Below are positions 8,987-17,511 of a stretch of 38,060 nucleotides of DNA, piece by piece (positions within the stretch are counted from its first letter, which is position 1; each line of letters begins with the position of its first letter). This DNA is from Saprospiraceae bacterium (GTDB lineage: Bacteria; Bacteroidota; Bacteroidia; Chitinophagales; Saprospiraceae). Below the pieces are notes generated by a model. That model ran no database searches and was not told where the DNA came from. It saw only the letters and a program-made list of their open reading frames with translations. Location: positions 1-38,060 of the forward strand of contig JAGFJA010000005.1 of NCBI GenBank assembly GCA_024103005.1. Reading direction: 5' to 3'. The position numbers were made by a program, and so were the translations under genes.

Positions 8987-11089
8987 ATGATTGAAAGATT
9001 GAGCTATTCACTTCAGATTGCACCAAAATACATTAAAAATGTGCTTGATTTATTGGAAAATGGAGCAACCATCCCTTTTATTGCACGGTACAGAAAAGAC
9101 AAAACCGGCGGTTTAGATGAAGTTAAAATTGAAGCCATCAGGGATAGGTTCAAAGATTTGACTCACCTTGAAGACAGGCGAACCTTTATTTTAACCAGTT
9201 TAGCAGAAAAAGGAATTCAAAATCAGGATATTATCGGTAGAATTAAACAAAGTGATAATATCCAAATTTTGGAAGACCTTTACGCCCCTTTCAAATCCAG
9301 AAAAAAAACCAGAGCTGACATAGCAAGAGAAAGAGGCCTGGAGCCATTGGCACGACTAATCCTTAGTCAACGATATTTTACAATTATTACAGAGGCATCC
9401 AAATATATCAAAAAGGATGTCCCTGATGTGGAAAGTGCCCTGCAGGGAGCGAGAGATATTATTTGCGAAATCATTTCAGATGATGTAGCTCTTAAAGAAA
9501 GCCTTCGAATGACCTTCCAAAATAAAGGCATCATCAGTACTAAAGTAATCAAAAATAAGGTTGAGGAAGCAGTCAAATATAAAGACTATTTTGCTTTTAG
9601 CGAACAGGTCAAAAAAATAGCAGGACACCGTTTTCTTGCAATAAACAGAGGTTCAGAAGAAGGATACCTCCGCCTAAGTATTGAACCTTCCTTGGATGAT
9701 GCAATTTTTAAAATAGAAAGGAAATATATAAAAAATAATTCTGAAGCTTCGGAACACGTAAAACTTGCCATTCAGGACAGCTATAAGAGGCTCATTAAAC
9801 CAGTACTTGAAAATGAGTTTTTAAATAAATTGAAAACGAATGCCGACAAGGAAGCAATCGAGGTATTTGCAAAAAATTTAAAACAATTACTGCTGGCAAG
9901 CCCACTTGGAAATAAGAAAATTTTGGCTATAGATCCTGGCTACAGGACAGGCTGCAAGTTAGCCATGATAGACGCAGACGGATCATTGCTGGAGACGGCC
10001 GTCATTTATGTCCATGATTCATCAAAATTAAAATCATCCCATGAAACAATTTCAGCTTTACTGACAAAATACGGCTTTGAAGTTATTGCTATCGGGAATG
10101 GAACGGCAAGTAAGGAAACTGAAAAATTTTTCAGGGAAATGCAACTCGACTTACCTATTTTCATGGTTAATGAAGATGGCGCTTCCGTGTATTCAGCATC
10201 AGAAGCTGCCAGACAGGAATTCCCGGACCTTGACCTGACTTTCAGGAGTGCCGTTTCTATTGGCAGAAGACTAATGGATCCTCTGGCAGAGTTAATAAAA
10301 ATAGACCCGAAAAGTATCGGTATAGGTCAATATCAACACGATGTAAATCAGGTTAAATTAAAAGAAAAACTAGACCAGACTGTCGAATCATGTGTTAATG
10401 CAGTTGGTGTCAATCTGAATACTGCCGACCATACACTTCTGTCTTATGTCAGCGGTATCGGACCTGCCTTGGCGCAAAATATAGTAGATTACAGGAGAAA
10501 AACCGGTGTATATAAATCCAGAGACGAATTATTAAAGGTACCTCGCCTCGGAGCCAAAGCCTACCAGCAGGCTGCAGGATTTTTAAGAATCAAGGATGGG
10601 ACCAATGTCCTGGATAAAAGTGGCGTCCACCCTGAATCTTATAAAATAGTCTATCGGATGGCAAAGGATCTTGGCATTATGACAGAACAACTGATCGGTA
10701 ATCCAATTTTAGATGGACTAGACACCAGACCATACCAGGATGAGGAGAATGGCGAATTAACTCTGATGGATATAATTTCTGAATTAAAGAAACCCGGACT
10801 TGATCCCAGAAAGGAAGCAACAGAATTTAATTTTGCTCCTATTGAGTCCATCGATGAATTATATGAAGGCATGATTATACCCGGAAAAGTGACCAATCTT
10901 ACAAATTTTGGTGCATTTATCGACATAGGCATAAAAGAAGGCGGTATGGTACATATCTCTGAAATAGCCAATAAATATATCAAAGATCCTGCCGAAGTGT
11001 TATCCCTTGACCAGGGTGTTATGGTCAGAATTATCGGGATCGACAAAGATCGCAAGAGAATAAGCCTGTCTATTAAACAGGTAAGTTAA
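8987..11089 (+). CDS. tex: Tex-family RNA-binding transcription accessory protein
   Basis: Tex proteins bind nucleic acid and affect transcription and stress tolerance; the exact mechanism is not settled. The domain order is typical: an N-terminal helical part with NGATIPFIARYRKDKTGGLDE-like sequence, a YqgF/RNase H-like domain (IDPGYRTGCKLAMID, about 315-440), helix-hairpin-helix repeats (LLSYVSGIGPALAQNIVDYR), and a C-terminal S1 domain (GMIIPGKVTNLTNFGAFIDIG to the end). I choose ATG 8987 (MIERLSYSLQ, 700 residues) because it fits the family start. An in-frame TTG lies 18 bases upstream. The gene converges with ribB, with only 14 bases between the stops. Confidence 0.94.
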   Translation: MIERLSYSLQIAPKYIKNVLDLLENGATIPFIARYRKDKTGGLDEVKIEAIRDRFKDLTHLEDRRTFILTSLAEKGIQNQDIIGRIKQSDNIQILEDLYAPFKSRKKTRADIARERGLEPLARLILSQRYFTIITEASKYIKKDVPDVESALQGARDIICEIISDDVALKESLRMTFQNKGIISTKVIKNKVEEAVKYKDYFAFSEQVKKIAGHRFLAINRGSEEGYLRLSIEPSLDDAIFKIERKYIKNNSEASEHVKLAIQDSYKRLIKPVLENEFLNKLKTNADKEAIEVFAKNLKQLLLASPLGNKKILAIDPGYRTGCKLAMIDADGSLLETAVIYVHDSSKLKSSHETISALLTKYGFEVIAIGNGTASKETEKFFREMQLDLPIFMVNEDGASVYSASEAARQEFPDLDLTFRSAVSIGRRLMDPLAELIKIDPKSIGIGQYQHDVNQVKLKEKLDQTVESCVNAVGVNLNTADHTLLSYVSGIGPALAQNIVDYRRKTGVYKSRDELLKVPRLGAKAYQQAAGFLRIKDGTNVLDKSGVHPESYKIVYRMAKDLGIMTEQLIGNPILDGLDTRPYQDEENGELTLMDIISELKKPGLDPRKEATEFNFAPIESIDELYEGMIIPGKVTNLTNFGAFIDIGIKEGGMVHISEIANKYIKDPAEVLSLDQGVMVRIIGIDKDRKRISLSIKQVS

Positions 11090-11103
11090 ACTTATCTCCT
11101 GAG

Positions 11104-12207
11104 TCAAAGTTCATCAATAGCAGTTGTGGTAGCAATTTCAATACCATAGCCCAATATACCTACTCGACGTTTTTTTGAACTTGTCACCAGATCCATTTTG
11201 GAAATGTCCATGTCGCGGATAATCTGTGCACCTATACCTAAATCTCTCTGCTCGGAACGCTGCTCAGATTCGATATTTTTGGATAAATTCACCACAGATT
11301 CAAGGAGGTCAATGGATCTTTCTGATTGTCGCATAAATAAGATCATACCCTTTCCCTGTTCCTTAAAATAATTCATCACGTTTTGCACCTGCTTCATCCA
11401 GCCTTTAAACAGAAAGGCAACTGTTTCATGAACATTATTATCACTGAAAACGCGCACAGGGACGATTTCATCTTCTTTCCATTCTCCATATTGAATGGCA
11501 ATATGGATATCATCACTGTTCACCTGGCGATATAAGTGAACTTTCAGAGGGCCATAAGGCGAATCCATGTCACCTTCAAATTCTTTCCGTATCAATTGTT
11601 CATTACGCAATCTATATGCGACCAGGTCATTGATAGAAATTATTTTAAGGTTATGTTTTTCCGCTATTTTCAACAATTGAGGAAGTCTTGCCATAGTGCC
11701 GTCCTCATTCAGGATTTCGACTAAAACCCCGGCTGGATAAAGTCCTGCCAATTTAGCCAGATCAACAGCCGCTTCTGTATGGCCTGTCCTTCTAAGGACG
11801 CCGCCATTCTTGGCTTTCAATGGGAATATGTGTCCCGGTTTGGCATAATCATCACGAGTTATTTTCGGATCTGTCAGTGCCTTAATTCCCGTTGCTCTAT
11901 CATAGGCACTGATACCGGTCGTACACCCATGGCCTATCAAATCTATAGATACAGTAAATGCAGTCTCGTGCATCGCCGTATTCCTGTTGACCATCATTTC
12001 CAAACCCAAAGCTTCTACGCGATCCGCTTCCAATGGGGCACATATCAACCCTCTTCCCACCGTCGCCATAAAATTAACTTTCTCAGGAGTAATCAATTCA
12101 GCTGCACAGACGAAATCACCCTCATTTTCACGATCCTCATCATCTACTACTATTACTAATTCACCTCTCTTAATGGCCTCAATCGCATCCGCTATATTAT
12201 CTAACAT
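11104..12207 (-). CDS. ribB: 3,4-dihydroxy-2-butanone 4-phosphate synthase with degenerate GTP cyclohydrolase II-like half
   Basis: RibB converts ribulose 5-phosphate to the four-carbon riboflavin precursor. Residues 1-205 contain all family signatures: VVDDEDRENEGDF, the HETAFTVSID segment, GCTTGISAYDRA, RRTGHTEAAVDLA and EILNEDGTMAR. Residues about 205-367 align with GTP cyclohydrolase II (RDLGIGAQIIRDMDISKM, GYGIEIA). They contain no cysteine, so the zinc-binding C-x-C-type site is missing and this half is probably not a cyclohydrolase. A separate RibA would be needed elsewhere. No FMN-riboswitch-like leader is present. Confidence 0.9.
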   Translation of the reverse strand: MLDNIADAIEAIKRGELVIVVDDEDRENEGDFVCAAELITPEKVNFMATVGRGLICAPLEADRVEALGLEMMVNRNTAMHETAFTVSIDLIGHGCTTGISAYDRATGIKALTDPKITRDDYAKPGHIFPLKAKNGGVLRRTGHTEAAVDLAKLAGLYPAGVLVEILNEDGTMARLPQLLKIAEKHNLKIISINDLVAYRLRNEQLIRKEFEGDMDSPYGPLKVHLYRQVNSDDIHIAIQYGEWKEDEIVPVRVFSDNNVHETVAFLFKGWMKQVQNVMNYFKEQGKGMILFMRQSERSIDLLESVVNLSKNIESEQRSEQRDLGIGAQIIRDMDISKMDLVTSSKKRRVGILGYGIEIATTTAIDEL

Positions 12208-12226
12208 CTATTTTCAATTTGAGGTG

Positions 12227-12234
12227 CAAAGATA
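12227..12234 (-). promoter_or_regulatory. ribB promoter -7 box
   Basis: The minus strand reads TATCTTTG, an exact TAnnTTTG match, 20 bases before the ribB ATG. A start about seven bases downstream leaves a short leader, which leaves no room for an FMN riboswitch. No good -33 box is seen. Confidence 0.5.
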
Positions 12235-12399
12235 CAAATTGTAAAGTGGCTATTGTAATGTTATTTACATTTAAAGATAAGGAGAGTATATCGACGACTA
12301 AAAATACTCCGTTAGAGCAATCAGGATAATGCACAATTTAATGATCCGGCTTAACCTGCAAATACTTTTTTAAAGAAAAAATACGGGAAATAACCATTT

Positions 12400-13575
12400 T
12401 TAATCACTCAAAGGAGTCTTTATTTTCAACAGAAACCGTTCCATACTCTCCCCGATTAGCGACCAATTAAATTTGTTCTCAACAAATTCACGTGCATTAT
12501 AAGAGGTCTGCTTTCGCATGTCTTCATCGTCCAATAAATCGTCGATGATTTTTAAAAATGTTTTCAGATTGTCGGCGATAAAAATTTCTTTTCCCGGAAT
12601 TGCGCCTATGGCATTATTAACAAGGGAGGTTGTAACCACAGGTAAGCCGCATGCCATTGCCTCCAAAATCTTGTTTTGCTGTCCGCTGCCTGTAAACAAA
12701 GGAGCTACAAATATCTTCCCGGTCCAGTACACTTCTCTAATGTCATCAATCCATCCTTCAATAACGTATCTTGTGTTGGACATACGCTTCAATGCCCGGC
12801 CGGGCCTCGCTCCCGTGATACGTATCGTTATGTCTTGTTCCAGTTTCTTCCCGATTCGTTTAATCAGATAATTAGCGGCTTTGATATTGGGATGATAGCC
12901 CAAATTACCGGTGAAACATATATCATACAATTCGTCATGATATTCATTTGGGTGAAAATATTCAAGATCAACGCCATTTGGCAAGACAAAGATATTGTGT
13001 TCATTTTTTGGATCTATGTCCTTCTTATCCTGATCGGAGATAATAGAATAATGTCCGGCAATTTTAAAAGCTCTCTGCTCTGTTTCAACCATTCTTTTTA
13101 TTTCCCACTTCAACCAGATCTTCTCCCACCAGGGAGCAAAATAAAATCTCTTCTTAAGATTAGCTGAGAATGAGTCCATAAAGTCAAGCCATATACGCCC
13201 CATAAAGCCTTTTAAATAAGGAACGACCCTAACCAATTGGCAATATACCAGATCCGGGTTATTGGCTTTCAGGTCATTTTGAATGCTACCTTTGAGACTA
13301 TGTTTGTAAAAATAACCGACATGGAATGGCAGACCAAAAAAAATACCTGTGAATACCATCCATAGGCGATTTATTTTATTTATCGGATAAAGTTTTATTG
13401 ACTTACAGAATGTGTAAAGATGGTTCAAGTCAGCATCTGTAGTATTTCCATCAGAGATGCAAAACAGATGAACCTCATGGTGAAGTGCGAGCAACTTAAT
13501 CTGATGGTAAAGCCTCAACTTATCACCTTTTTCCAGGGGATATGGAACACGAGAAGTTAATACATTGATTTTCAA
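12400..13575 (-). CDS. glycosyltransferase, GT4-like
   Basis: The 391-residue protein has a two-lobed GT-B layout. The N-terminal acceptor lobe opens with LTSRVPYPLEKGDKLRLYHQ, a segment typical of the sugar-transferase group known from exosortase/PEP-CTERM loci (TIGR03087-like). The C-terminal donor lobe carries FVLPNGVDLEYFHP, CFTGNLGYHPN and the E-x7-E-like region GSGQQNKILEAMACGLPVVTT. Donor and acceptor are unknown, and no polysaccharide cluster surrounds it. The start is TTG at 13575, 22 bases after the pdxH stop, so it is probably co-transcribed with pdxH. No in-frame ATG is near the N-terminus. Confidence 0.85.
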   Translation of the reverse strand: MKINVLTSRVPYPLEKGDKLRLYHQIKLLALHHEVHLFCISDGNTTDADLNHLYTFCKSIKLYPINKINRLWMVFTGIFFGLPFHVGYFYKHSLKGSIQNDLKANNPDLVYCQLVRVVPYLKGFMGRIWLDFMDSFSANLKKRFYFAPWWEKIWLKWEIKRMVETEQRAFKIAGHYSIISDQDKKDIDPKNEHNIFVLPNGVDLEYFHPNEYHDELYDICFTGNLGYHPNIKAANYLIKRIGKKLEQDITIRITGARPGRALKRMSNTRYVIEGWIDDIREVYWTGKIFVAPLFTGSGQQNKILEAMACGLPVVTTSLVNNAIGAIPGKEIFIADNLKTFLKIIDDLLDDEDMRKQTSYNAREFVENKFNWSLIGESMERFLLKIKTPLSD

Positions 13576-13597
13576 AGCAAATAATTTAGTTCAAAAA

Positions 13598-14230
13598 TCA
13601 TGGGCTAAGCCTGTTAATTACCCATTTTCCTCCGTCCCATTGATACAAAAACCGGTCGTGCATACGATTGGGTCTGCCCTGCCAGAATTCAAACTCAATC
13701 GGAGCCAATTCATATCCTCCCCAATGTTTCGGTCGGATAAGCTCCTCATTTTTCATAGCTTTTAATTCTTCAAATCTGGCAATCAATTGGTCATAGTTCT
13801 CGACAATCTGGCTTTGATGTGATGCAATAGCTCCTGCCCTGCTGTCATGAGGTCTGACATTAAAGTAACTATCTGATTCAAAAGAATCGGTTTGCCTCAC
13901 GTCGCCTCTGATTCTGATCTGGGTCTCTAAGGGAGGCCACCAGAAAAGCAGTGAAGCATGAGGACATGCAGCCAATTGCCTGCCTTTTGCGGAAAGGTAA
14001 TTTGTAAAGAAAATAAACTTCTCTCCCAGGACTTCTTTTAATAAAACAATCCGGGCATCAGCACCATAACGTTGGTCTGCTGTGGCCAATGTCATGGCAT
14101 TTGGCTCGGTGACACCTGCTTGCTTTGCCTGAGTAAATAATTTTTCAAACTGATCAAAAGGACTAGCTTCCAAACTATCCCTGTCCAGTTCACCTTTATT
14201 ATATTGTTGTCGATAACTACGGAGATCCAT
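13598..14230 (-). CDS. pdxH: pyridoxamine/pyridoxine 5'-phosphate oxidase
   Basis: PdxH uses FMN and oxygen to make pyridoxal 5'-phosphate, the cofactor of IscS in this window among others. The 210-residue protein has the family features: an N-terminal LRSYRQQYNKGEL segment, FFTNYLSAKGRQL, a substrate/FMN-contacting stretch FWWPPLETQIRIRGDV, SRAGAIASHQSQ, and the C-terminal signature FEFWQGRPNRMHDR. The start is ATG at 14230, with an exact TAnnTTTG box 18 bases upstream. It is probably the first gene of a two-gene unit with the glycosyltransferase. Confidence 0.95.
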   Translation of the reverse strand: MDLRSYRQQYNKGELDRDSLEASPFDQFEKLFTQAKQAGVTEPNAMTLATADQRYGADARIVLLKEVLGEKFIFFTNYLSAKGRQLAACPHASLLFWWPPLETQIRIRGDVRQTDSFESDSYFNVRPHDSRAGAIASHQSQIVENYDQLIARFEELKAMKNEELIRPKHWGGYELAPIEFEFWQGRPNRMHDRFLYQWDGGKWVINRLSP

Positions 14231-14248
14231 TTATGGAATGATAAAAGT

Positions 14249-14256
14249 CAAAGATA
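14249..14256 (-). promoter_or_regulatory. pdxH promoter -7 box
   Basis: The minus strand reads TATCTTTG, an exact TAnnTTTG match, 18 bases before the pdxH ATG. No convincing -33 element is seen. Confidence 0.5.
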
Positions 14257-14958
14257 GAACAGAAAATTTAATTTTCGATAATTCAGTAAGGTTATCCTGT
14301 TAAATAATATCCCGTTCGACCAAAATAAATAATTACCTGAAGTATATGGGTAACAATTTAATTCAGAAATTCGGTTAGAGAATGTCTGTACCAGGTAGTT
14401 AGATAACTACGCTGTTTGTTGGCCTCGCCGTTTGATGGGCTTTCTCTAATTTGAATTCCCGGATTTTGGGAATACCGAAGCACCTTCAGTTGCGACTGTA
14501 GGGTCAATCCACAAGGAATTACAGTTTGAATATTATTAGAAAATTCATATAAAATCATGAACCATTAACAACCAACAATTTAAAAAAAATTTATATAAGT
14601 ATTTAATTATTCATATTAATTTGATTATCTTTTGGTTATAAGTTCAAAAACTTTAATAATTAAATATTATTACAATGTGTTAGATAGAAAGGGGTAATGT
14701 GTTATTATCCTTGATAAGAAAGAGCTGAATTTGCTTTTCTAATCCCCATAATACTTGTTTTATGCTATAAAATATATAAAAAAACCCGGAATCAAATCAT
14801 CCGGGCAAACCATGAAATTAAAATAAAACGATTTAAGACAATGAAATCTTTAGTAAAAGTCCAAATAACTATTTGTAAATAATTCCATTTTAAGACGCTT
14901 CCGGCTTTTGGTATATTGTCCGGTAAATGTTAATTTTAGGACTTTAACATTTTGAACT
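14257..14958. other. intergenic region with a hairpin-rich, relatively GC-rich segment
   Basis: About 700 bases hold no convincing gene. At 14360-14560 the composition is clearly richer in GC than the flanks. The arms TTAGAGAA (14374-14381) and TTCTCTAA (14452-14459) are inverted. Inside are GTAGTTA/TAACTAC (14394-14409) and, further on, ATTCCC/GGGAAT around 14456-14474. A 66-codon minus-strand frame (14558-14358) has no recognisable features. A second possible fold (GGGG with CCCC, enclosing AGAAA/TTTCT) spans about 14692-14751. A minus-strand terminator follows at 14778-14805. The remainder is very AT-rich. Confidence 0.5.
14778..14805 (-). terminator. rho-independent terminator, minus strand
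   Basis: On the minus strand CCCGGA, a 9-base loop and TCCGGG are followed directly by seven Ts. The nearest minus-strand gene upstream is the smr/DUF2027 gene ending at 15365. The terminator therefore closes either a long 3' extension antisense to yraN or an unannotated small RNA. Confidence 0.65.
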
Positions 14959-15324
14959 ATGACAGATAATCATTCTATCGGGAAGCAAGGTGAAGAGATT
15001 GCTTTGGAACATTTAAAGCAATCAGGAATCAGTATTCTTGCACAAAACTGGAGATGGAAAAAGGCAGAAATAGACATTATTGGAAAAGAGGACGATATAC
15101 TTGTAATTTATGAGGTCAAGACTAGAAGTTACGACTACTTTGGCTCGCCGGATTCATTTGTAGATGATAAAAAATTCGCCCTGCTTCTGGATGCCGGTAA
15201 TCAATATGCAATAGAAATTGGTCATGAGTGGGCTATCCGTATTGATATCATAGGGATTTTACTAAATGCAGACGGGGGATATACCCTGAAACACATTAAA
15301 GATGCCTATTTTCCTACTTTCTGA
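14959..15324 (+). CDS. YraN family endonuclease-like protein (UPF0102)
   Basis: The 121-residue protein belongs to the YraN/UPF0102 family, which shares the restriction-endonuclease-like fold. The diagnostic residues are present: GKQGEEIALEHL at the N-terminus, the acidic pair Glu37 and Asp39 in KKAEIDIIG, and the E-x-K motif at Glu52 and Lys54 (YEVKTRS). The cellular role of the family is not firmly known. The start is ATG at 14959. It stands alone between a non-coding region and the convergent smr/DUF2027 gene. Confidence 0.92.
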   Translation: MTDNHSIGKQGEEIALEHLKQSGISILAQNWRWKKAEIDIIGKEDDILVIYEVKTRSYDYFGSPDSFVDDKKFALLLDAGNQYAIEIGHEWAIRIDIIGILLNADGGYTLKHIKDAYFPTF

Positions 15325-15364
15325 CAATTTGGATAGATGGCATATTTACCCGAAAATAATCAAT

Positions 15365-16363
15365 TTAATATAGCCAAACCTCTGTTGCGCCAAATCCGAA
15401 GGAAGGATTGAATTCGTTTTTAAAGGTATTCACTTTATGATGCTGAATCAATTTAGTGGCTATCTCATCTTTCAGCTTACCATTACCCACCCCATGGATG
15501 ATAAAAATCTGGTTTACCTTGAGGCGGATAGCTTTTTCAATAAATTGATCAAACTTCTTTAACTGAAATTGAATAATCTCTCCTTTACGAAGAGAGTTCG
15601 GATTAGGATGAATTTTCTCAATATGCAGATCCAGTACCGGATTGAACTCTGCCTTTTCCCGGATCAACCGCGACGGAGTATCTTCATTATGACTCTTAAG
15701 ATACTGAGGCGTCTTAATTCTTTCTGAACGGGTATAATCAGCAAGTGAGCTTCCTTTTTTCTGGGTCTTTGTATTGGGTTGAAGGAAATACATGCTCCCA
15801 AATGAATTTACAACTGCAATACTGCCATATTTTTTAAAAAATGCTCCCGGTCGGATAACTAAATCATAAGTAAATAATTTGGATGGTATATTTTCAAACG
15901 ACCAGTCAAATTCAAATGTCGGCTGCATTTCAAGGGCTCTGAATGAAATATGCAATATCAGGTCAACACCTCCCGACTGCAACTTCCCTTTAATCTGTTG
16001 AGCCGGATCAATATTTGTATAATAATTCAGGTCAAAATTTACAATCCTGTTGGAATGATTGTACAAAAAAACAGGCAACATTGATTCATCATTCAATTGA
16101 CCCATTTTGTACTGTACAATAAGGTAAACACCTTCTTTGAGTTCATCTCTATAAAATACTTCTGCGACATGCTGTACCGTATCAGGTTTATCCTTTATCC
16201 GATTGTCTTCCAGGACAGGAATCACATCGTCACAAAAAGCCGGAATTTCCTCCTTATCTTTATCCATCCTTATATACACCAATTCAGTTCCTACAACCTT
16301 TGTGACCACAGCACTTTCTGAGGTAGGGAGATATAGGACTTTATCACCTTTACTATAATTCAT
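15365..16363 (-). CDS. DUF2027 and Smr domain protein
   Basis: The 332-residue protein combines an N-terminal small barrel (FSKGDKV-type start, here YSKGDKVLYLPT), a central DUF2027 beta-domain (about 70-210) and a C-terminal Smr domain (about 240-332) with LDLHIE and HGVGNGKLKDEI. Smr domains, as in MutS2 and SmrB, can cleave or bind nucleic acid. The usual HGxG motif is present here as HGVG. This architecture is characteristic of Bacteroidota and its function is uncharacterised. The start is ATG at 16363. Confidence 0.88.
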   Translation of the reverse strand: MNYSKGDKVLYLPTSESAVVTKVVGTELVYIRMDKDKEEIPAFCDDVIPVLEDNRIKDKPDTVQHVAEVFYRDELKEGVYLIVQYKMGQLNDESMLPVFLYNHSNRIVNFDLNYYTNIDPAQQIKGKLQSGGVDLILHISFRALEMQPTFEFDWSFENIPSKLFTYDLVIRPGAFFKKYGSIAVVNSFGSMYFLQPNTKTQKKGSSLADYTRSERIKTPQYLKSHNEDTPSRLIREKAEFNPVLDLHIEKIHPNPNSLRKGEIIQFQLKKFDQFIEKAIRLKVNQIFIIHGVGNGKLKDEIATKLIQHHKVNTFKNEFNPSFGFGATEVWLY

Positions 16364-16614
16364 ATTACCTAAAAGTATATATAAAAATAATTATATTTAT
16401 AAATAATTAAATTACTAAATATTATTTATTAAATAAAACAAACATATTATTTTACGTAAGGAATAAATTTAACCATTTATCTTAATATTCATTTTACATT
16501 TGAACAAATACTTTTTATAAAAGGTTGTATTGCGACGATGTGGAAGAATTGTCGAACTTTGTCATTTATTCATACTGATAATTTACTACATATCCGACAA
16601 ATAAAAAGTTCAAA

Positions 16615-17247
16615 ATGGCATATTCAGTAAAGGAGATTTATTACACAATTCAGGGAGAAGGTAGGAACGCCGGAAGAGCTATGGTTTTCTGTCGTTTTGC
16701 AGGGTGCAATCTATGGAATGGCAGAGAACAAGACAGAATGCATGCGGTATGCCGGTTTTGCGATACGGACTTTGTCGGCACAGATGGTGTCAATGGCGGA
16801 AAATACAATTCAGCTCAATTATTGGAAAAAATCAAGGAACAATGGCCGGCAAACAATCCTGAGCAGATAGCTGTTGTTTTTACCGGCGGCGAACCGGCGC
16901 TTCAACTGGATGATGAACTTATTGAATCATTAAAGCAGGCAAACATTTATATAGCGGTAGAAACAAACGGGACCATCGAACTTCCCTCCGGTATAGACTG
17001 GATATGTGTCAGCCCTAAAGGAGACTCGGTCATCCGCCAAATCTCCGGTCATGAACTTAAATTGGTCTATCCGCAACCTGAAAATTCACCGCACCAATTT
17101 GCAGATCTTGATTTTAAATACTTTTACATTCAACCTTTAGAAGATAAAAATTGGGACCAAAATACACAGATGTCCATAGAATTCGTCAAAAACCATCCAA
17201 ATTGGAGGCTGAGTGTTCAGGTTCATAAATATCTGAACATTCCCTGA
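16615..17247 (+). CDS. queE: 7-carboxy-7-deazaguanine synthase
   Basis: QueE is a radical-SAM enzyme that contracts the 6-carboxytetrahydropterin ring on the way to queuosine. The 210-residue protein starts YSVKEIYYTIQGEGRNAGR. Its cluster cysteines are Cys31, Cys46 and Cys49, the C-x14-C-x2-C spacing of the Burkholderia-type QueE subgroup rather than the standard C-x3-C-x2-C. FTGGEPALQ and AVETNGTIELP are also present. No queC, queD or queF lies next to it. The start is ATG at 16615. Confidence 0.95.
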   Translation: MAYSVKEIYYTIQGEGRNAGRAMVFCRFAGCNLWNGREQDRMHAVCRFCDTDFVGTDGVNGGKYNSAQLLEKIKEQWPANNPEQIAVVFTGGEPALQLDDELIESLKQANIYIAVETNGTIELPSGIDWICVSPKGDSVIRQISGHELKLVYPQPENSPHQFADLDFKYFYIQPLEDKNWDQNTQMSIEFVKNHPNWRLSVQVHKYLNIP

Positions 17248-17511
17248 CCATAATTTACCTCGAGCCTTCGCTTTATAGCTATGTAATATCTTTAAATACT
17301 AAATCCACCTGACAACAAAGCTCATTTAATATATTTATTTAATATATTATAACCTATATTTATGAATATTGCAAATTAGTTATTTCAATCATATTAAATA
17401 ACTCAGCAAAAGGTTTAAAATTTTTGACTCATTAAAAGAAAAATTGGATAAAGCGCAAGACAGCAGACTTCTTCAATTTTATTAACTTGCGGCATCAAAT
17501 AAATAATTAAG

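Noticed and set aside
12208-12399. FMN riboswitch upstream of ribB
   Set aside because: The -7 box leaves only a very short leader, and none of the conserved RFN-element bases are seen.
12345-12399. Terminator after the glycosyltransferase gene
   Set aside because: The only stem (TACTTTTTT against AAAAAATA) is pure A-T with no stable core.
14358-14558. 66-codon minus-strand frame in the 14.4-kb island
   Set aside because: No recognisable motif or start context; the frame coincides with an inverted-repeat segment that looks structural rather than coding.
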